A stretch of 64,000 bases of DNA from Lepraria neglecta (lineage: Eukaryota; Ascomycota; Lecanoromycetes; Lecanorales; Stereocaulaceae): positions 5,897,501-5,961,500 of the forward strand of contig CM065646.1 of the NCBI GenBank assembly GCA_033220425.1. Reading direction: 5' to 3'. A program made the position numbers and the translations under genes. Position 1 is the stretch's first letter. Each line of letters begins with the position of its first letter. This document shows positions 10,754 to 22,197 of the stretch, piece after piece. The notes beneath the pieces are model-generated. The model did no database searches. It was not told where the DNA came from and saw only the letters and a list, made by a program, of their open reading frames with translations.

Positions 10754-11746
10754 ATGCACCTACCCACTCCCGAAGCCCAACCCAACTTCGCCATCCTCAA
10801 AGACTGTCTCTCTACCCCTGTAATCCACAGAAGCGCTCCCAAATCCAGCAGTGGCAAACGAAGGCGGCCCAAAGGTCGAAAGTCAAACGTCATCTTGAGT
10901 CCAAGCGCGGTGCTGGACGCAAACACCAACGATGCAGAGGATCTGGCAGACTTCATAGACGTGCGTTGAGGATTTAATTTGATGGGGAGCTCAATGGCTG
11001 ATTGTACCCAGTAGTATATCGCCACCGAGATCTTCGCTTCCTTCCCATCCGAATTGCAAGAGCTATCTTACACAGCTATCAAGAACCATGAACGCCTCGC
11101 TGGGATATATAGCGATCCCCTGCCTCCCTCAACGATCAGCAGTCTTCTGGCGTCAATCCCACCATGCGTCACGGACTCTTTGGAAGCTTACGTACTGTTG
11201 AAGGACCCTTCAGAACTGCCCAATCTGTTGGTGCCAATCCTGCAAGACTACATCTCCGCCTCCACTACCCCCCACCGCCCCTCCTCCCCACCCAACGTGC
11301 CTCCGCCTGCGAAATCTGCGCCAGGGATTGGATCCCCCTAACATACCACCACCTCATCCCTCGCTCCGTGCATGCAAAGGTACTGAAAAGGGGCTGGCAT
11401 GAGGAGTGGAGACTCAATAGTGTGGCGTGGTTATGTAGGGCGTGTCATAGTTTTGTGCATGGGTGTGCGGGAAATGAGGAGTTGGCTAGGGAGGTGAGTG
11501 GGCTTTCTTCTGGGATTACACGTGATGGGGTGGGTGGTGCGTCTAAGGAAGGGGGGATTGTGAGGGTGGAAGTCCTCTGTGTATGGGATTTGGGTTCTAG
11601 ATTGTCTTGTGGCGAGGTTTTAGACTTTGAGGGACTTTGCTGACGAGGTGAGCTTCTAGTGGTGGTCTGTAGAGAGGCTTTTGGAGAGGGAGGATGTGAG
11701 GGGGTGGGCGGATTGGGTGGGGAGGGTTAGGTGGAAGGCTAGATGA
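10754..11746 (+). pseudogene. HNH-domain protein gene with one apparent frameshift in a C run
   Basis: Exon 1 is 10754-10960 (donor GTGCGT), exon 2 starts at 11015, exon 3 is 11660-11746 (intron 11494-11659, GTGAGT...CTAG). The 3' half encodes the zinc-coordinating HNH core: CEICARDWIPLTYHHLIPR, then WLCRACHSFVH, ending in WWSVERLLEREDV and VGRVRWKAR. This order is well known in a fungal HNH family of unknown role. The frame of exon 2 reads LLVPILQDYISASTTP and must shift by -1 near the C6 run at 11268-11273 to enter the HNH frame. No GT-AG intron bridges the two frames. Either a base is missing from the assembly here or this allele is newly broken. All other family landmarks are intact, so a sequencing slip is a real possibility. 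Confidence 0.7.
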
Positions 11747-12063
11747 TGGGGTTGCGGAGGGGAAAGTTGGAGGGGCTGGAGGGTGAAGGCATGAGTGCTG
11801 CTTTCTCAGTTCCCGTTGTGATTGTGGTGGTATTTCGTAGGGATGCATGGGGAATATCTACCTGCATGAGGCGGTTTGGCTACGTGGCTACATGCCTACG
11901 CATGCATTGCCTAATTCTTTCCATGTTTACTGTTGGTCCAAAATATTAGGCGCGAATTCCGATTTTTTGGTTGAGTGGAAGCAGATAGTACCGATTCGTT
12001 TCCTACCGAGCGGTATATCTTCGTTCATGTCTCCCAAGAGCGAAAAGAACAACGAGACAGCGT
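11747..12063. other. Intergenic region
   Basis: 3' region shared by the plus-strand HNH gene and the minus-strand relic. Nothing supported. Confidence 0.4.
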
Positions 12064-12440
12064 CTACTTCTGACTCTCATGGAGCATATCCGTCCTTAAG
12101 AGAAATCTCGTGACATCATATTCTTCCGCCTTGCGCCTAGATTCGTTTCGAAGCCGGCGCTGCTCCTCAACCTCTCTTGGCCTTTCCTCGGTGTACCGTT
12201 TCTTGAACTCTGCAGCGAACTTCTTAGCGTGGTCCTTGATGTCGCCTTTGGTGATGAGGTCCTGCATGGCCGACTTGACGACATCCTGCTCCCTCTCGAC
12301 CTACTTTGCCTTCTGCTGCTTTATCATGATATGCATCCAGAGCTGCGTTGACTCTTCGTTGTTGAGATCAAGGGCGAGCGATTATGCTGTTGAATTTTTG
12401 GGCGGAGGTTAGGGTGGTTGGTGAGAGGGAGGGAGACATC
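12064..12440 (-). pseudogene. Relic of a small, highly charged helical protein
   Basis: On the minus strand an ATG at 12440 starts MSPSLSPTTLTSAQKFNSII, then stops. In a shifted frame LALDLNNEESTQLWMHIMIK continues to a TAG (near 12300), after which the same frame gives MQDLITKGDIKDHAKKFAAE and a long Arg/Glu-rich helix to the stop at 12064. The pieces join logically, and composition is strongly protein-like (charged, no Cys). The gene thus appears to carry one frameshift and one nonsense codon; the TAG could come from CAG by C-to-T. I do not recognise the family. An intact short version from the internal ATG at 12267 (67 aa) cannot be excluded. Confidence 0.4.
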
Positions 12441-13328
12441 TTGAATATACTTGGAGTTCCTGAATCGTTACTGTCTTGGTAGTCTTTGCTAGTAGGGGAT
12501 GTTGATAGATGGAAGGAACTGGAATGTGAGCAATTTCTAATAAGATTGACGTCGAATGTTCATGCACTACGTGTCCATTTGACAATACTGATTGCCTGTC
12601 ATTCTGAGCAAGATCAAGGAAAAGCAATGGATGCTTAGGCAGGTCAAGGAGCTTAAACCACGTTAGCTTACTATTCAAGAATCGGCTTTGTACAATGACA
12701 GCAAGCGTAAAGTGGAAAAAAGATGTTGTCATTATAAGATATGTCGACCAATGATCGCTCGATACGAGCGACGTTGAATCCATCTGAGCTTGCTGAATTT
12801 CTGCAGTTGGGCGTCTTCTTCATGATGCCTTAAATCGGCCATCTTGGGTGGCGAAATTTTTGAAGCTGTCCAGATGTCCATGAAGCTGGAGGTCCAGCAC
12901 ACGGAGATTCCAAATGGGTTGTGCTTGTTGTTGTCATTGTCAATATATTCGGCCCGGGCAAATTCGAGGGGGCTGCCGCACTTGATAGGGCTGGATGATG
13001 CCAAGCCTGTCTGCTTAGTTCAGCACGTGACCTCGTACACTTGCCCTGATTGAGCGAAATCGACTACACTCCAAGCCAACTTCATTATCTTTTTATGGCT
13101 TTCCAGGGAGAAACCCCTTGATGAAGTCTGTGGCCATAACTCACAATGACGCAAGCCTTTTCGTGTAGAGAGTCTGAGCTCGTACTCTACACCTTTTCAA
13201 GACCTTCCTCACGATACGAGGAACTGTCCAACCAATAGGTGCTTGCAGTCGCCTGCAGGATTACAGTACACGGTTGAAAGCACGATCATTGCCTTCTGGC
13301 TAGGGGACACCGTGTATCTGTGGACTCG
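12441..13328. other. Intergenic region
   Basis: No supported gene. A 124-codon minus-strand frame at 12409-12783 and a 90-codon one beside it look random in composition. Confidence 0.4.
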
Positions 13329-14462
13329 ATGCCCTCAAGACGTACGCATCAGAAGACACGCAATGGTTGTACTATTTGCAAGAGACGAAAAGTAAAGGTG
13401 AGCATGCCCCTTCGACCATCGAAATTGTTTCCAACCTGCATTTGTAGTGTGACGGAACTCTCCCTAGCTGCCGCAACTGCGTACGCTATGGCTCTTCTTG
13501 CAGCTTCTCCGACTCGGCACCCAATCATCCGTCGTATCCCGGGGCGACTCCACCCTTTGGACTCTCCGGCGATTCTCGTTCCGTATGCCACGAAGATTCA
13601 AGGTCGGAATCACCTGTCATCTCCAATACCTCGTTCCCAGTACCGGGAACCAGTTCGATTTTATCCTCATTACCGGTCAGCAGTCCTAGTAGCCCTTACG
13701 CCAGCATGGTCCATGCACCAAGTCCATTGGCAGACCAGCACTTGCATTTCAGTCTATGTCGGCTAATGCATTGGCATCACCAGTGGATGACATACTTGAT
13801 TTCTTCACGCTTATACGCGGCACTAAGACCGTACTTGACAGTGCAAGGGATTGCATTACTCAAGGAAGGCTAAAAGGAATCACAGAACATAATTGGAATC
13901 CAAAAATAATCCCACTTAAAGGTATGCTGTTGTCAGGGGCATTATTCCCATGTTTTGTACCCTTGTGGGAGTCGTAAGACATGTGAGAGCGTATTTGAGT
14001 TATCGCATTTTCCAAAGAATCACTGGACACGAGCTTGCTGACCCAAAAAACTTCAATAGCCAATCTAAACGCCGTCCTCGAAAGCCTAAACGAGGGGATT
14101 GGAAGAACGATAATGTGGACCTGCAGGTAAATTACCGCGCGGCCATCCAAGATTTGAGGAAGAGCTTTGAGATGTATGCCACGATAGTGGAGGAAGGGCC
14201 CTTTGTTTTTGTGTGGGCGGTAATGCTCCCAGATTCATTCGTCATGGAGTTAAAGAAGAAAGAGGCCCTGGCGCTTGTCATACTTGCTCATTACGCAGTC
14301 CTTCTTCATGGCATCAATGAGCAATGGTGGGCGGAAGGGCGTGGCAGCCAGCTTGTTAAAGCCATTTGCCAGATGCTGCCTTCGGAATGGCAGCCTGCGG
14401 TAAGGTGGCCGAAACATGTCGTTCAAAGCAATTTTACATTGAGTCTTGACGACGAGAATTGA
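13329..14462 (+). pseudogene. Zn2Cys6 transcription factor relic with middle domain missing
   Basis: Exon 1 (13329-13397) encodes the start of a zinc cluster (GCTICKRRKVK). After an intron (GTGAGC...TTGTAG) exon 2 at 13448 completes it with CDGTLPSCRNCVRYGSSCSF, giving a canonical C-x2-C-x6-C-x5-C-x2-C-x6-C. A Ser/Pro linker follows as far as SPLADQHLHF. The frame then runs into a stop, while the adjacent frame (from about 13741) carries the family's FFTLIRGTKTVLDSARD motif. A third frame (13950-14462) carries the conserved C-terminus (ALALVILAHYAVLLHGINEQ, then LPSEWQPAVRWPK). Members of this sterol-uptake-regulator-like family normally have 100 or more residues between linker and TLIRG; these are absent. 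An internal deletion plus frameshift is the simplest reading. Confidence 0.7.
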
Positions 14463-15043
14463 AGCAAATGCTATTCGAAGGACTTTCGAGAGAGAGAACG
14501 GTGTATCCAAATTGCTTGAACTGTGCGCGCTAGCCTAAGCGTTGTTTTTGCCTTCCGTATCTGATAAACTTCTCTAGGCCATCCGTCCATACGAGCTGCT
14601 GCATCTCGTCTTCATCTAAACTTCGGCATGAACCTGAAACGAGCAAAGTTCGAGTTACCATACAAACAGACCAAGTCTGATTAGGCTTAGTGTACGAGTG
14701 GGCAGCTTCCAATTGTTGTACCATCATGCTTCCTCCACCCCTTTCTAGAGGAGTCGTCCTTATCAATTTATAGTCGCAGCACCGGCGATTGCATCTCTCT
14801 TCCCGGGTGAACCCAGGGGCTCTCCACATACTCGGCACTTCATCTACTACCGTCGAAAAGTGGAATATTATATTTTTGGCCCCAGCAATCAGGCGCAACG
14901 ACTGCATAGCCTTGCCCATCTCTTCTTCATCAAAAAAAATACCTCTCCATCATACTCAACCACACCATTTATACGGCACCTCCCCCCACAAATACCTCCT
15001 TCCCTCCAGCACCCCTAGGTATCAGAACCCTTCTACACGAACC
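14463..15043. other. Intergenic region and 5' leader of the small membrane protein
   Basis: A 129-codon minus-strand frame (14530-14919) lacks recognisable features and is probably chance. The last ~100 bases are pyrimidine-rich, as in fungal 5' leaders. Confidence 0.4.
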
Positions 15044-15298
15044 ATGAGTACATTCAGCCCCCAAGTCATCCTCCTCTTCGTCATCATCGGTGCCGCCGGC
15101 GCAGTCTGCATGGCCTACGCCGTCACCAACTTCTGGATCGCCTCGACTGAGCCTTCTCTCGAACCGTTCGAGCCGCCTCAGTCCCAGGCGCAGTATATGC
15201 GAGAAGTGCGCGAGCGCAGTCGTGACGTTTTGTGGCGGTATGCTATGGATGCAAGAACCGCTGGGAGGGGTAAGGGGAGGGAGAGTGCGGATTATTAA
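15044..15298 (+). CDS. Small single-pass membrane protein (84 aa)
   Basis: Starts at an ATG in good context (ACCATGAG) and ends TAA. Residues ~6-30 form one hydrophobic segment (VILLFVIIGAAGAVCMAYAV). The rest is a polar, Arg- and Glu-rich tail (YMREVRERSRDVLWRY). Third codon positions are strongly C-rich before the tail, supporting coding. No family name is recognised. A tail-anchor in reverse or a short regulator of a membrane complex is possible; no function is claimed. Confidence 0.6.
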   Translation: MSTFSPQVILLFVIIGAAGAVCMAYAVTNFWIASTEPSLEPFEPPQSQAQYMREVRERSRDVLWRYAMDARTAGRGKGRESADY

Positions 15299-16583
15299 GA
15301 GGGGGGACAGGATGGACTGACCTGGTGTTTTTTGACTAGGAGACGTGGTGGGTCCGTGAACACTCTCTGTCTATGCTTTCATGATGTAAATTGAAAGGCT
15401 AACCATTCTAAGTAGATAGCTTGGGGCGCGGAATAATCATCAGCATAGCATAGGTTCTATTCAAAGGAGTTGGAGAATACGAAGGATTGAGAGGATCCAC
15501 AGACGTCGACCGAGTCCATGCCGGCCTTGCACACGGTCATGAATGAAACGAAGGATTTCGCCTACCTCGCCGTTCTCTCCGATACAGGAGCGTCTCCGAT
15601 ATTCTCTGGCCCGTGGTTTTCTACGCTCCACGGAGACGAAAGCGCTATCTGTCTAGGTTTCAAATTGTTGGCGTGTCAGACTAGACTCTTAGTAGGCACT
15701 ATTGAAGTCTAGGTATTGCGACTATTAGCGACCGATCTCAAACAAGTCCTGTTGTCATTTGTTTCCTGTGCCAATGTTCCCCTGTTCTAGCTAGTCGTGC
15801 GAGCTGGTAGTTGCGTGTATGACTAACGTCTGCGTGTTCATGTTATATGCAGCATGAAACAGTAGGTCGTCAGATGCCATATTCGCTACAGTGGGACTGT
15901 GGGTTAGTGTGTCTCATGATCAGATGCGGTTTCAGCCATGCGCCATGACCATGGGCCATAGCGAGAGATCCGTGCTTCCTGAGAGTACTATTTGTATGAG
16001 CATCCCACCAGCAGTTCGCTCTTCAGTCGAGTTCATCTCTTTCAGAGCCATAGCAGTTCTTTCCCGCCCACCCGCACCTTATACATAGCCTATATATAGC
16101 CTATCTACACTCCAGGTCTATGCCGCCTAGGCATGGGAGTTTTCTAGCGCTGGGGCACCTGTTGTAGCCTTTCTAGGCCTGCTAGCCCTGGCGTTAGACC
16201 GCCCAAGCATCTATTTACATATCCACTTGTGCCGGTGTGTATAGCTTCAGGAGTGAGAACACTAATCGGTCTCCGGAAGGGAGTATGTGTAGCTGCTTTG
16301 GATAGGAGTATGAGGCAGCGCAGTAGGGGAGCACAAGTGCGCAGAATTACAACAAGATAGCCTTTACCGTGGCAGTAAAGCGACGTCGTCGTCCTGAGCC
16401 AGCGAAAAAACACTTCGTGGAACCCTCAACTCGTGAACCTATGTCATTGAATCATTAATCATCTATATACATATTCTATCCCAACACTTCCCTCGATTAC
16501 CATCACCATCCCACAAACGTTTTACTCCCCACATTCCCCCATAGAGCATCAACGTTTTTCGACCCAAGGCTGCAATTGTGATT
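15299..16583. other. Long spacer, possible transposon remnant at about 16080-16420
   Basis: No gene supported. The part from ~16080 has repeated CTATATAGCC/TAGCCTATCTA words and abrupt base-composition changes. A minus-strand frame of 89 codons (16144-16413) could be a decayed element, but no retroelement motif is visible. Confidence 0.3.
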
Positions 16584-18284
16584 TCAAGTACAGTCATAAC
16601 AGCCGAGGAACCAGCATCGGCAACCGCGCGCCGACAATTTCTTATTCTCGGGCAGTGTTACGCAGATTGGGTGGCCGTGTCTGATCATGCGGATGCCTGA
16701 GGGGCAGGGGGGTTGGTCCATGGACGGGTTTTCGCGCGGTGAGATTTCTTGTGATGAGGCAGCGGCCGGGGTAGGAGGAGCTTTGATGTCGTCGTGTTTG
16801 AGGTAGCAAACCGCGAATGGCTCATATCGATAGAATTGGATACTATAGACATGCGGGCATATTTCATCATCCCCAGCCGTACGTGGAAGGCCTGTGAGGT
16901 AGAGTGGCAGGTCTTTTGTTACGTAGTGCTCGTTGATGACACAACGGGAAGGGAGTTGAGTCGCGTTGTTGCGCCTTTCGAGGATAGTCGAAAGCTCGTG
17001 TGAAGTGGGTGTTCCTTCTTCACGGATAGGGGTATCCTTCTTTGGTCGATTGAGGTAGCAGATCATAAGGTCGTGCTCACGTTCCAGTGTATACATGTAA
17101 GCGCATGGACCATCTTGATTCATACCCTTGAGCGGAGGGATCTCAGGGCAAAGCGCGATGCCCTTCACCACGTCTGGTTGGTGGAGGGGATCTCGTTTTT
17201 CTGGGAGGAAGATGGTGTGGTTTCCCTCTCTCTTCTCGAGATCACTGCGCAGTTCGAGCATTGGCTCTGAAGAGACAAGCACGGAGGAGGTGGCTTCGAT
17301 GGGCTGCTTGAGAGTGCAACCCACGATAGGCGAAGGAGCCAAATGTGTTATCAGCTGCGACATGTAGCCTTCAGGGCATGTAGGAAAGTCGGAAATGTAA
17401 TGTGGGTTGCTCGTGAGGCAATGCGGCAAGTCTAGCCCCGGATTAGGGCTCCCGCGAGTAATGCACTTGGGAGGGAGTTTGGTTGTAGGAGGAGCGTTGG
17501 TTGTGTTGTTCTTGCCTTCGAGATCGCGCTGGGTGACACTGGTTGTAGAGTCCTTGACGTTTATGTCCGAGAAGGTCGAAAGAGGCTGGTAGATAGTGTG
17601 GTTGAAGATCACAATATCAGGCATACTTTGCTCGTCCGTGATAAAGATGTGCTGATCGGGGCGCACTGGGCAGGGATGCCAACGTGAGGGGCAGAACTTG
17701 GAGTGGTCGCAGATGTAGGAAGATGGGCGAATGCAAAAAGGTGAAAATTCCTTCCCATTGAAGATAAAGGTACCATTAAAATCCTTCGGAACTTGGCTGG
17801 TCTTGACGAAAGCGAAACGGAGACCACGAGGGTGTTTGATGGGTTCTTGGAAATCGTCCATCTGTTCGGCAAGATTGAACATCATTTGTAGCTCCTCTGG
17901 GCCAGGACTGAGAGCTTCCAGACTCTCATTAAAGTGGAGCATGGCAGTTGGCTCGTTGACGGTGGCAGCATCGTGCGGAAAGTTTCCAGTCATGAGTCTG
18001 ACGATCATTTTGAGTTCTTCTGTTCGCTCCTTCGTGAGTGTAGTCATCGTCTCATTGAAAGTGGATTGGAAAGCTGGGTCGGTAGTATTCCGGGACTTGT
18101 CGGTGAGTTGTTGATAGGCACTGGTGAGGTGCTGGAAGTTCTTTAGGACCTCAGACGCTAGGTGGAAATGCTCCACATCAGTGCTAGTGAAGCTAACGCC
18201 TAGCGTGACAGGCGCTGCATCCACAGCGAGAAGGATGGTGAGGATACAAACCCGTAGGCTTGCGAGGAAAGTTTGGAAGTGCAT
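16584..18284 (-). CDS. Secreted cysteine-rich modular protein with internal Kex2-like sites
   Basis: One 566-residue frame. Residues 1-24 are a clear signal peptide (LTILLAVDAAP). The N-terminal ~150 residues are helical with many N-x-S/T sequons. Then come four related modules, each built as C-P-x(2)-Y/I-x...-C-x-L: about 303-326, 394-412, 475-496 and 527-544. Modules are preceded by similar linkers LEGKNNTT (255-262), LEKREGNHT (349-357) and LERRNNAT (435-442), two of which carry dibasic Kex2-type sites (KR 351-352, RR 437-438; another KR at 363-364). The last 13 residues are very Cys-rich (four Cys within GCRCWFLGCYDC). It is likely processed in the secretory pathway. Family not recognised; a role in host interaction or the cell wall is only conjecture. 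Confidence 0.75.
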   Translation of the reverse strand: MHFQTFLASLRVCILTILLAVDAAPVTLGVSFTSTDVEHFHLASEVLKNFQHLTSAYQQLTDKSRNTTDPAFQSTFNETMTTLTKERTEELKMIVRLMTGNFPHDAATVNEPTAMLHFNESLEALSPGPEELQMMFNLAEQMDDFQEPIKHPRGLRFAFVKTSQVPKDFNGTFIFNGKEFSPFCIRPSSYICDHSKFCPSRWHPCPVRPDQHIFITDEQSMPDIVIFNHTIYQPLSTFSDINVKDSTTSVTQRDLEGKNNTTNAPPTTKLPPKCITRGSPNPGLDLPHCLTSNPHYISDFPTCPEGYMSQLITHLAPSPIVGCTLKQPIEATSSVLVSSEPMLELRSDLEKREGNHTIFLPEKRDPLHQPDVVKGIALCPEIPPLKGMNQDGPCAYMYTLEREHDLMICYLNRPKKDTPIREEGTPTSHELSTILERRNNATQLPSRCVINEHYVTKDLPLYLTGLPRTAGDDEICPHVYSIQFYRYEPFAVCYLKHDDIKAPPTPAAASSQEISPRENPSMDQPPCPSGIRMIRHGHPICVTLPENKKLSARGCRCWFLGCYDCT

Positions 18285-19962
18285 GTTGAGGTCTGTGAAT
18301 GGCTAGCAAGCTTGATTATCAAGATAAGTATGATCTTAGCGTACACTGGTAGTGTACTGATGATGCGACAATACCTAGAGCTTTGATATGCTCTATGAGT
18401 GAGGAAAGACAAAGTACTGAGTTGGTTGAGAGTTTGATGGAGAAGTTGTATTGGAAGGTTACAGCAATGACTTATATATGCAATGCTTTCAACGTGTCAT
18501 GTGCTCTTTTCTGGTGGAAAAAGAGAGAGATGCTCAAACGTGCGCAAAGCAACAGGAGCAGCCAAGCATGTGAAAATTTTGCGGCTCACAATACTATATC
18601 TCCGGGATCGTTGTAGACTGGAATAGCAGCTCAAAAGGGCTCAAATTGCCCAGTCTTTAGCGTTTAAGACCGAGGGCAGGGTAGCATTTAAGCCACTAGA
18701 GAGAGCCGCGCTGTGGCTGTAATGTAGTTGAGGTCTTCTACAAAGATGCATTAGTAGCGTAAGAAACTATGTGACCAAGAGTTCATGCGACATGCGTAGC
18801 TATGAGAGAATTTTATGCAAATTTTTGATATAACTGGGGTTGAAAGGTCTAGTGGCATGAAAATTGGGCCCACGCAGTATGAAGAGAAATTTCGGCCACC
18901 AACTCTAAGATCATTCAAGTAAATGATGTAAGACATGTATATCACGATTAAATATGGGAATCCAGGAGAGCTCACATAGGAGCAAAATGCTTAGCGGGAG
19001 CACCAGCCTTTGTGTATGCTTGGTTCAGATTTCCACACTTCAAACAATTCGAATCATACACTTTATTCCTAAGCCTTCTCACCTCCTGTATCTCTCCTAT
19101 AATCAGCCTTCCAAGATGCAATTACATTGTTGTAGCATAGTCCGCTCCGTACAGTTCTGGCCCAGGCAAGCTTAACCGCTGCGGTGCAATCAGGCATCTT
19201 TCCAGCTAATTTCGTCTCATTTGGACTCTGTGCAGGGCGTCTTTTCTCGATTTCCTCTTGGTTTCCGACGTCAAAGCTCAAGATACCATCAGCTTGTAAG
19301 ATATCTCGCGGGATGGATGGGCGAAGTATCTAGAGGATGCAGGAAATGCTGGGCAGCTCGGCCGGGCATAATCCATGCCCCGTACCAATCCCTGGCTAGA
19401 TTGTGGGAAGTGTCCTACGCAGAGTTCGGGGGCTATGGCAGGTGAGTGGGATGCTGCATCAGTACTAAAGTGCAGAAACGATGTGAGGGTGATCGGGCTT
19501 GCTTTTGCTCTACCATGCGATGACCTGCAGTACCCCTGCGAGTGCCCAAATAGCGCAACTTTTGGCGCCCCAGCTTGTGGCGGGCATCTCATGATCTAGA
19601 TCTCTTTCGTACTTTCGGCATGCAAAGAGGCGTTAAGACATGGAGCTGAACTGTCAATCATTAGCTCATTGCAGTACTTGTCTTTGGTGCAAATTTTAAC
19701 GACCTTGGTTCTAGACCCTTGTGATGGCAGTAGCATATTGTGGTGGCGAGAGCATACTTCATGGGGTTGTTTCTACCAATCATTATTTTTTCACACGACT
19801 TGAGACAAAGCCATCAATTTATGTTCTAGATTTTCTAGCCATTTTGAGCAGCAATGGCCAGGGTTCACTATTTTCATTTGATCTCAAATTCTCTGTCTTG
19901 CTCGATCTATAATCTTTGTCATTTCTTTCATTCTCTTTCGAAATCTCACGCATCACGGCTAG
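18285..19962. other. Long intergenic region
   Basis: Promoter of the minus-strand secreted protein and the 5' side of the next plus-strand gene. Moderately AT-rich; no reading frame stands out. The first exon(s) of the following relic probably start somewhere in 19700-19960 but cannot be fixed. Confidence 0.4.
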
Positions 19963-22010
19963 CAATTCTACACTGAAATCGATTTTACTAGCCCTTATTG
20001 GGGCACTGATTTAAAAAAATGGAAACTCAAGAAGGACCTCAACTTTGGGGATGCTGAGGAAGACGTTTTGAAGGACGAAGGCGACATGAAAGAAGGTGGC
20101 GTTGACCTTAGCCTTGATTCTGAGAGTGACAATGCTGTCGATGAAGAGGATACCGGACGTGTGGCACATCAGCTAGCGAATGTGAAACAGTAAGCATAAC
20201 TGTTTGTGCTTCTCGTCCTGGCGGCTTACTTTGTGGGAATCTTAAAGGCCAATGTTTGGGAAAGAAAAGTGTGTGAAGCAGATCTGCGTGGCCTGTGATT
20301 TCGTATGCACTGCTGAGTTCTGTATAGGAAAGAACCAAAGAAGCGTGATAAATAGTGTAAGAGATGGCCTTCAATCTTCAAATTTCTTGACTGCTCATCT
20401 CATGTTTGGCACAGGGTACAAGGTTCCTTCTAAAGAGGTAGATTTTGCGCCATTTGTAATCCTAAACAAGAAAGAGCCCCTAAAAGACATAGTGAAGCTT
20501 GAAGGCAATCTCGGAAAGCTTACTTCCATGTTCAATGAGATCGTCAAAGAAAATAATCCTGAAGTGACTATGCCAATACAACCCAAGATCAACTACGATG
20601 GTATGTCAGTTCCAGCATTGTGCTACCTTCAAGCATGTTACTGACGTCTGACATCAGGCTTTGTCCCTGTGGAAGAAATACCATTTTCGCCAAATGCACC
20701 CTGCGACGGGTTTGTCTGGCAGAACCAACAGAACGCACCTAAGTAGCGCTGCTTGAACATGAATGTGTTTGACTAAGCGTACTCTTCCTTCGCGCTGCTT
20801 CATAGGTCTCGCTCGCCAAGCTTAGATTAGTCCAAATGAGAGAGGTGCTGTCCTTGCTCGCTTTTGGGACAAGGCCTGGACTTCGTCAAACCAAAAGCCC
20901 AAATTTGTGGTCCTCGTTAAGCATGAATTTCTGGAGAGCATACACAATTCGAGCCTGAAATTCGATGACGGGCCTACCGATAAGAGAGCGCGCGCCCTCT
21001 GGATCCTGGACAATGCCGTTGCATGGGCCACGGAGAAGCGGAAGTTCAAGCCGGAGGTTAAAGTTCTCTTCGAGGACTCCGCACCTAATGGAGCTTACAG
21101 GACGCTCGGATATCATCCCAATGGGCTGTACAAGATCGTAGTCGACGAACTAAACATGAAACTGCTCGTAGATGCCGAGCTGTTTCTCGAGCAGCGCGAG
21201 TTCCCTACAAAAGAACAGGCAAAGGAGGCGCATGGCGACATGTTCAACAAGAAGAAGCAGAAGGATGCTGCAGGCAATGCAATTCCGGAAGAGCCAGTCC
21301 AACACGTTCCAAAAGATGATGATGGAACAGAATCGAATGTGACTGGAATGAGCATTAAGAGAGCGAAGAAGTGGGCACGAAATCCCGGCCAGACTGAGCT
21401 CATGGGTGACATGAGCCCGAACTTGGTGCGTGTCTCGGCCCAGGAACCATTTCAGCGCTGACCTCATTCCCTTGGTGGCTGGTGAAAACGTGGTGGAATT
21501 TGAAACCCGACGAGAGGGCCGCAGAGGTAGATCTGGTTCGTCGTATTATCATGATCGTGACTGACTTACAATTTCTATCAATTAGTGGCTTCATCGTTCC
21601 GCATTCTCTTATGGAGGTCTGAAGATCAGTGGGGTGGATAAAGATCCTAAATCTTCTCAGAGCAGGAGCAATCTCATTATTGGGAGTGTAGAAGCGAACA
21701 CTGCTATGTTGCGGTATGCACCCTCATTTTCAGCAAACGTAGCTCTTTTTCACTGACCACCATAGACAAGAGATCTTCGTGAAGCGACTGGCAACCTACG
21801 AGAATACTACTGTCAATGTCAAGACAAGCATCGAGTACCCATATGGCTCGCCTGGCTGGATGGGAGAAGAAAAGTACAGCTGGCTTGCTCCTGGGCTCTC
21901 CTATCGGTTTCGAGCTGATGCTGGATCCGTTGTAAGTTTTACTGCCCACGACTCCCCATTTCGCATGTGGATGAATGAATATTCGTTTTCTAGAGATGTG
22001 CATCCGAATA

Positions 22011-22015
22011 CTTTT
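22011..22015. repeat. 5-bp target-site duplication (left copy), CTTTT
   Basis: CTTTT directly precedes the 5' LTR and is repeated at 26913-26917 directly after the 3' LTR; five bases is the usual Copia duplication length. Confidence 0.8.
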
Positions 22016-22197
22016 CGTTAGCATTATGTGGTGGAATCTCTGGCGGTGCCCCTTACACTAATCCTAAAGCGGTTAGCGTAGTATTCGCGCACGAAAAGTG
22101 TATTTACTTTCTGCACGCGACTCCATAGAGTTAGCAATAGTATGCAATAAACATGGTTCTTCTCATATGAACTTATTAGCAAGCACATATACTAAAG
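22016..22197 (+). repeat. 5' LTR of the Copia element (182 bp)
   Basis: Begins CGTTAGCATTATG and ends CATATACTAAAG, a near-match to the usual TGTTAG...CTAACA termini. It differs from the 3' LTR at four sites only (22055, 22124, 22149, 22191). Confidence 0.93.

Noticed and set aside
12409-12783. Minus-strand 124-codon frame
   Set aside because: No motif, no homologous-looking stretch and overlaps the better-supported relic start.
14530-14919. Minus-strand 129-codon frame
   Set aside because: Mixed composition with no recognisable feature; overlaps the leader of the small membrane protein.
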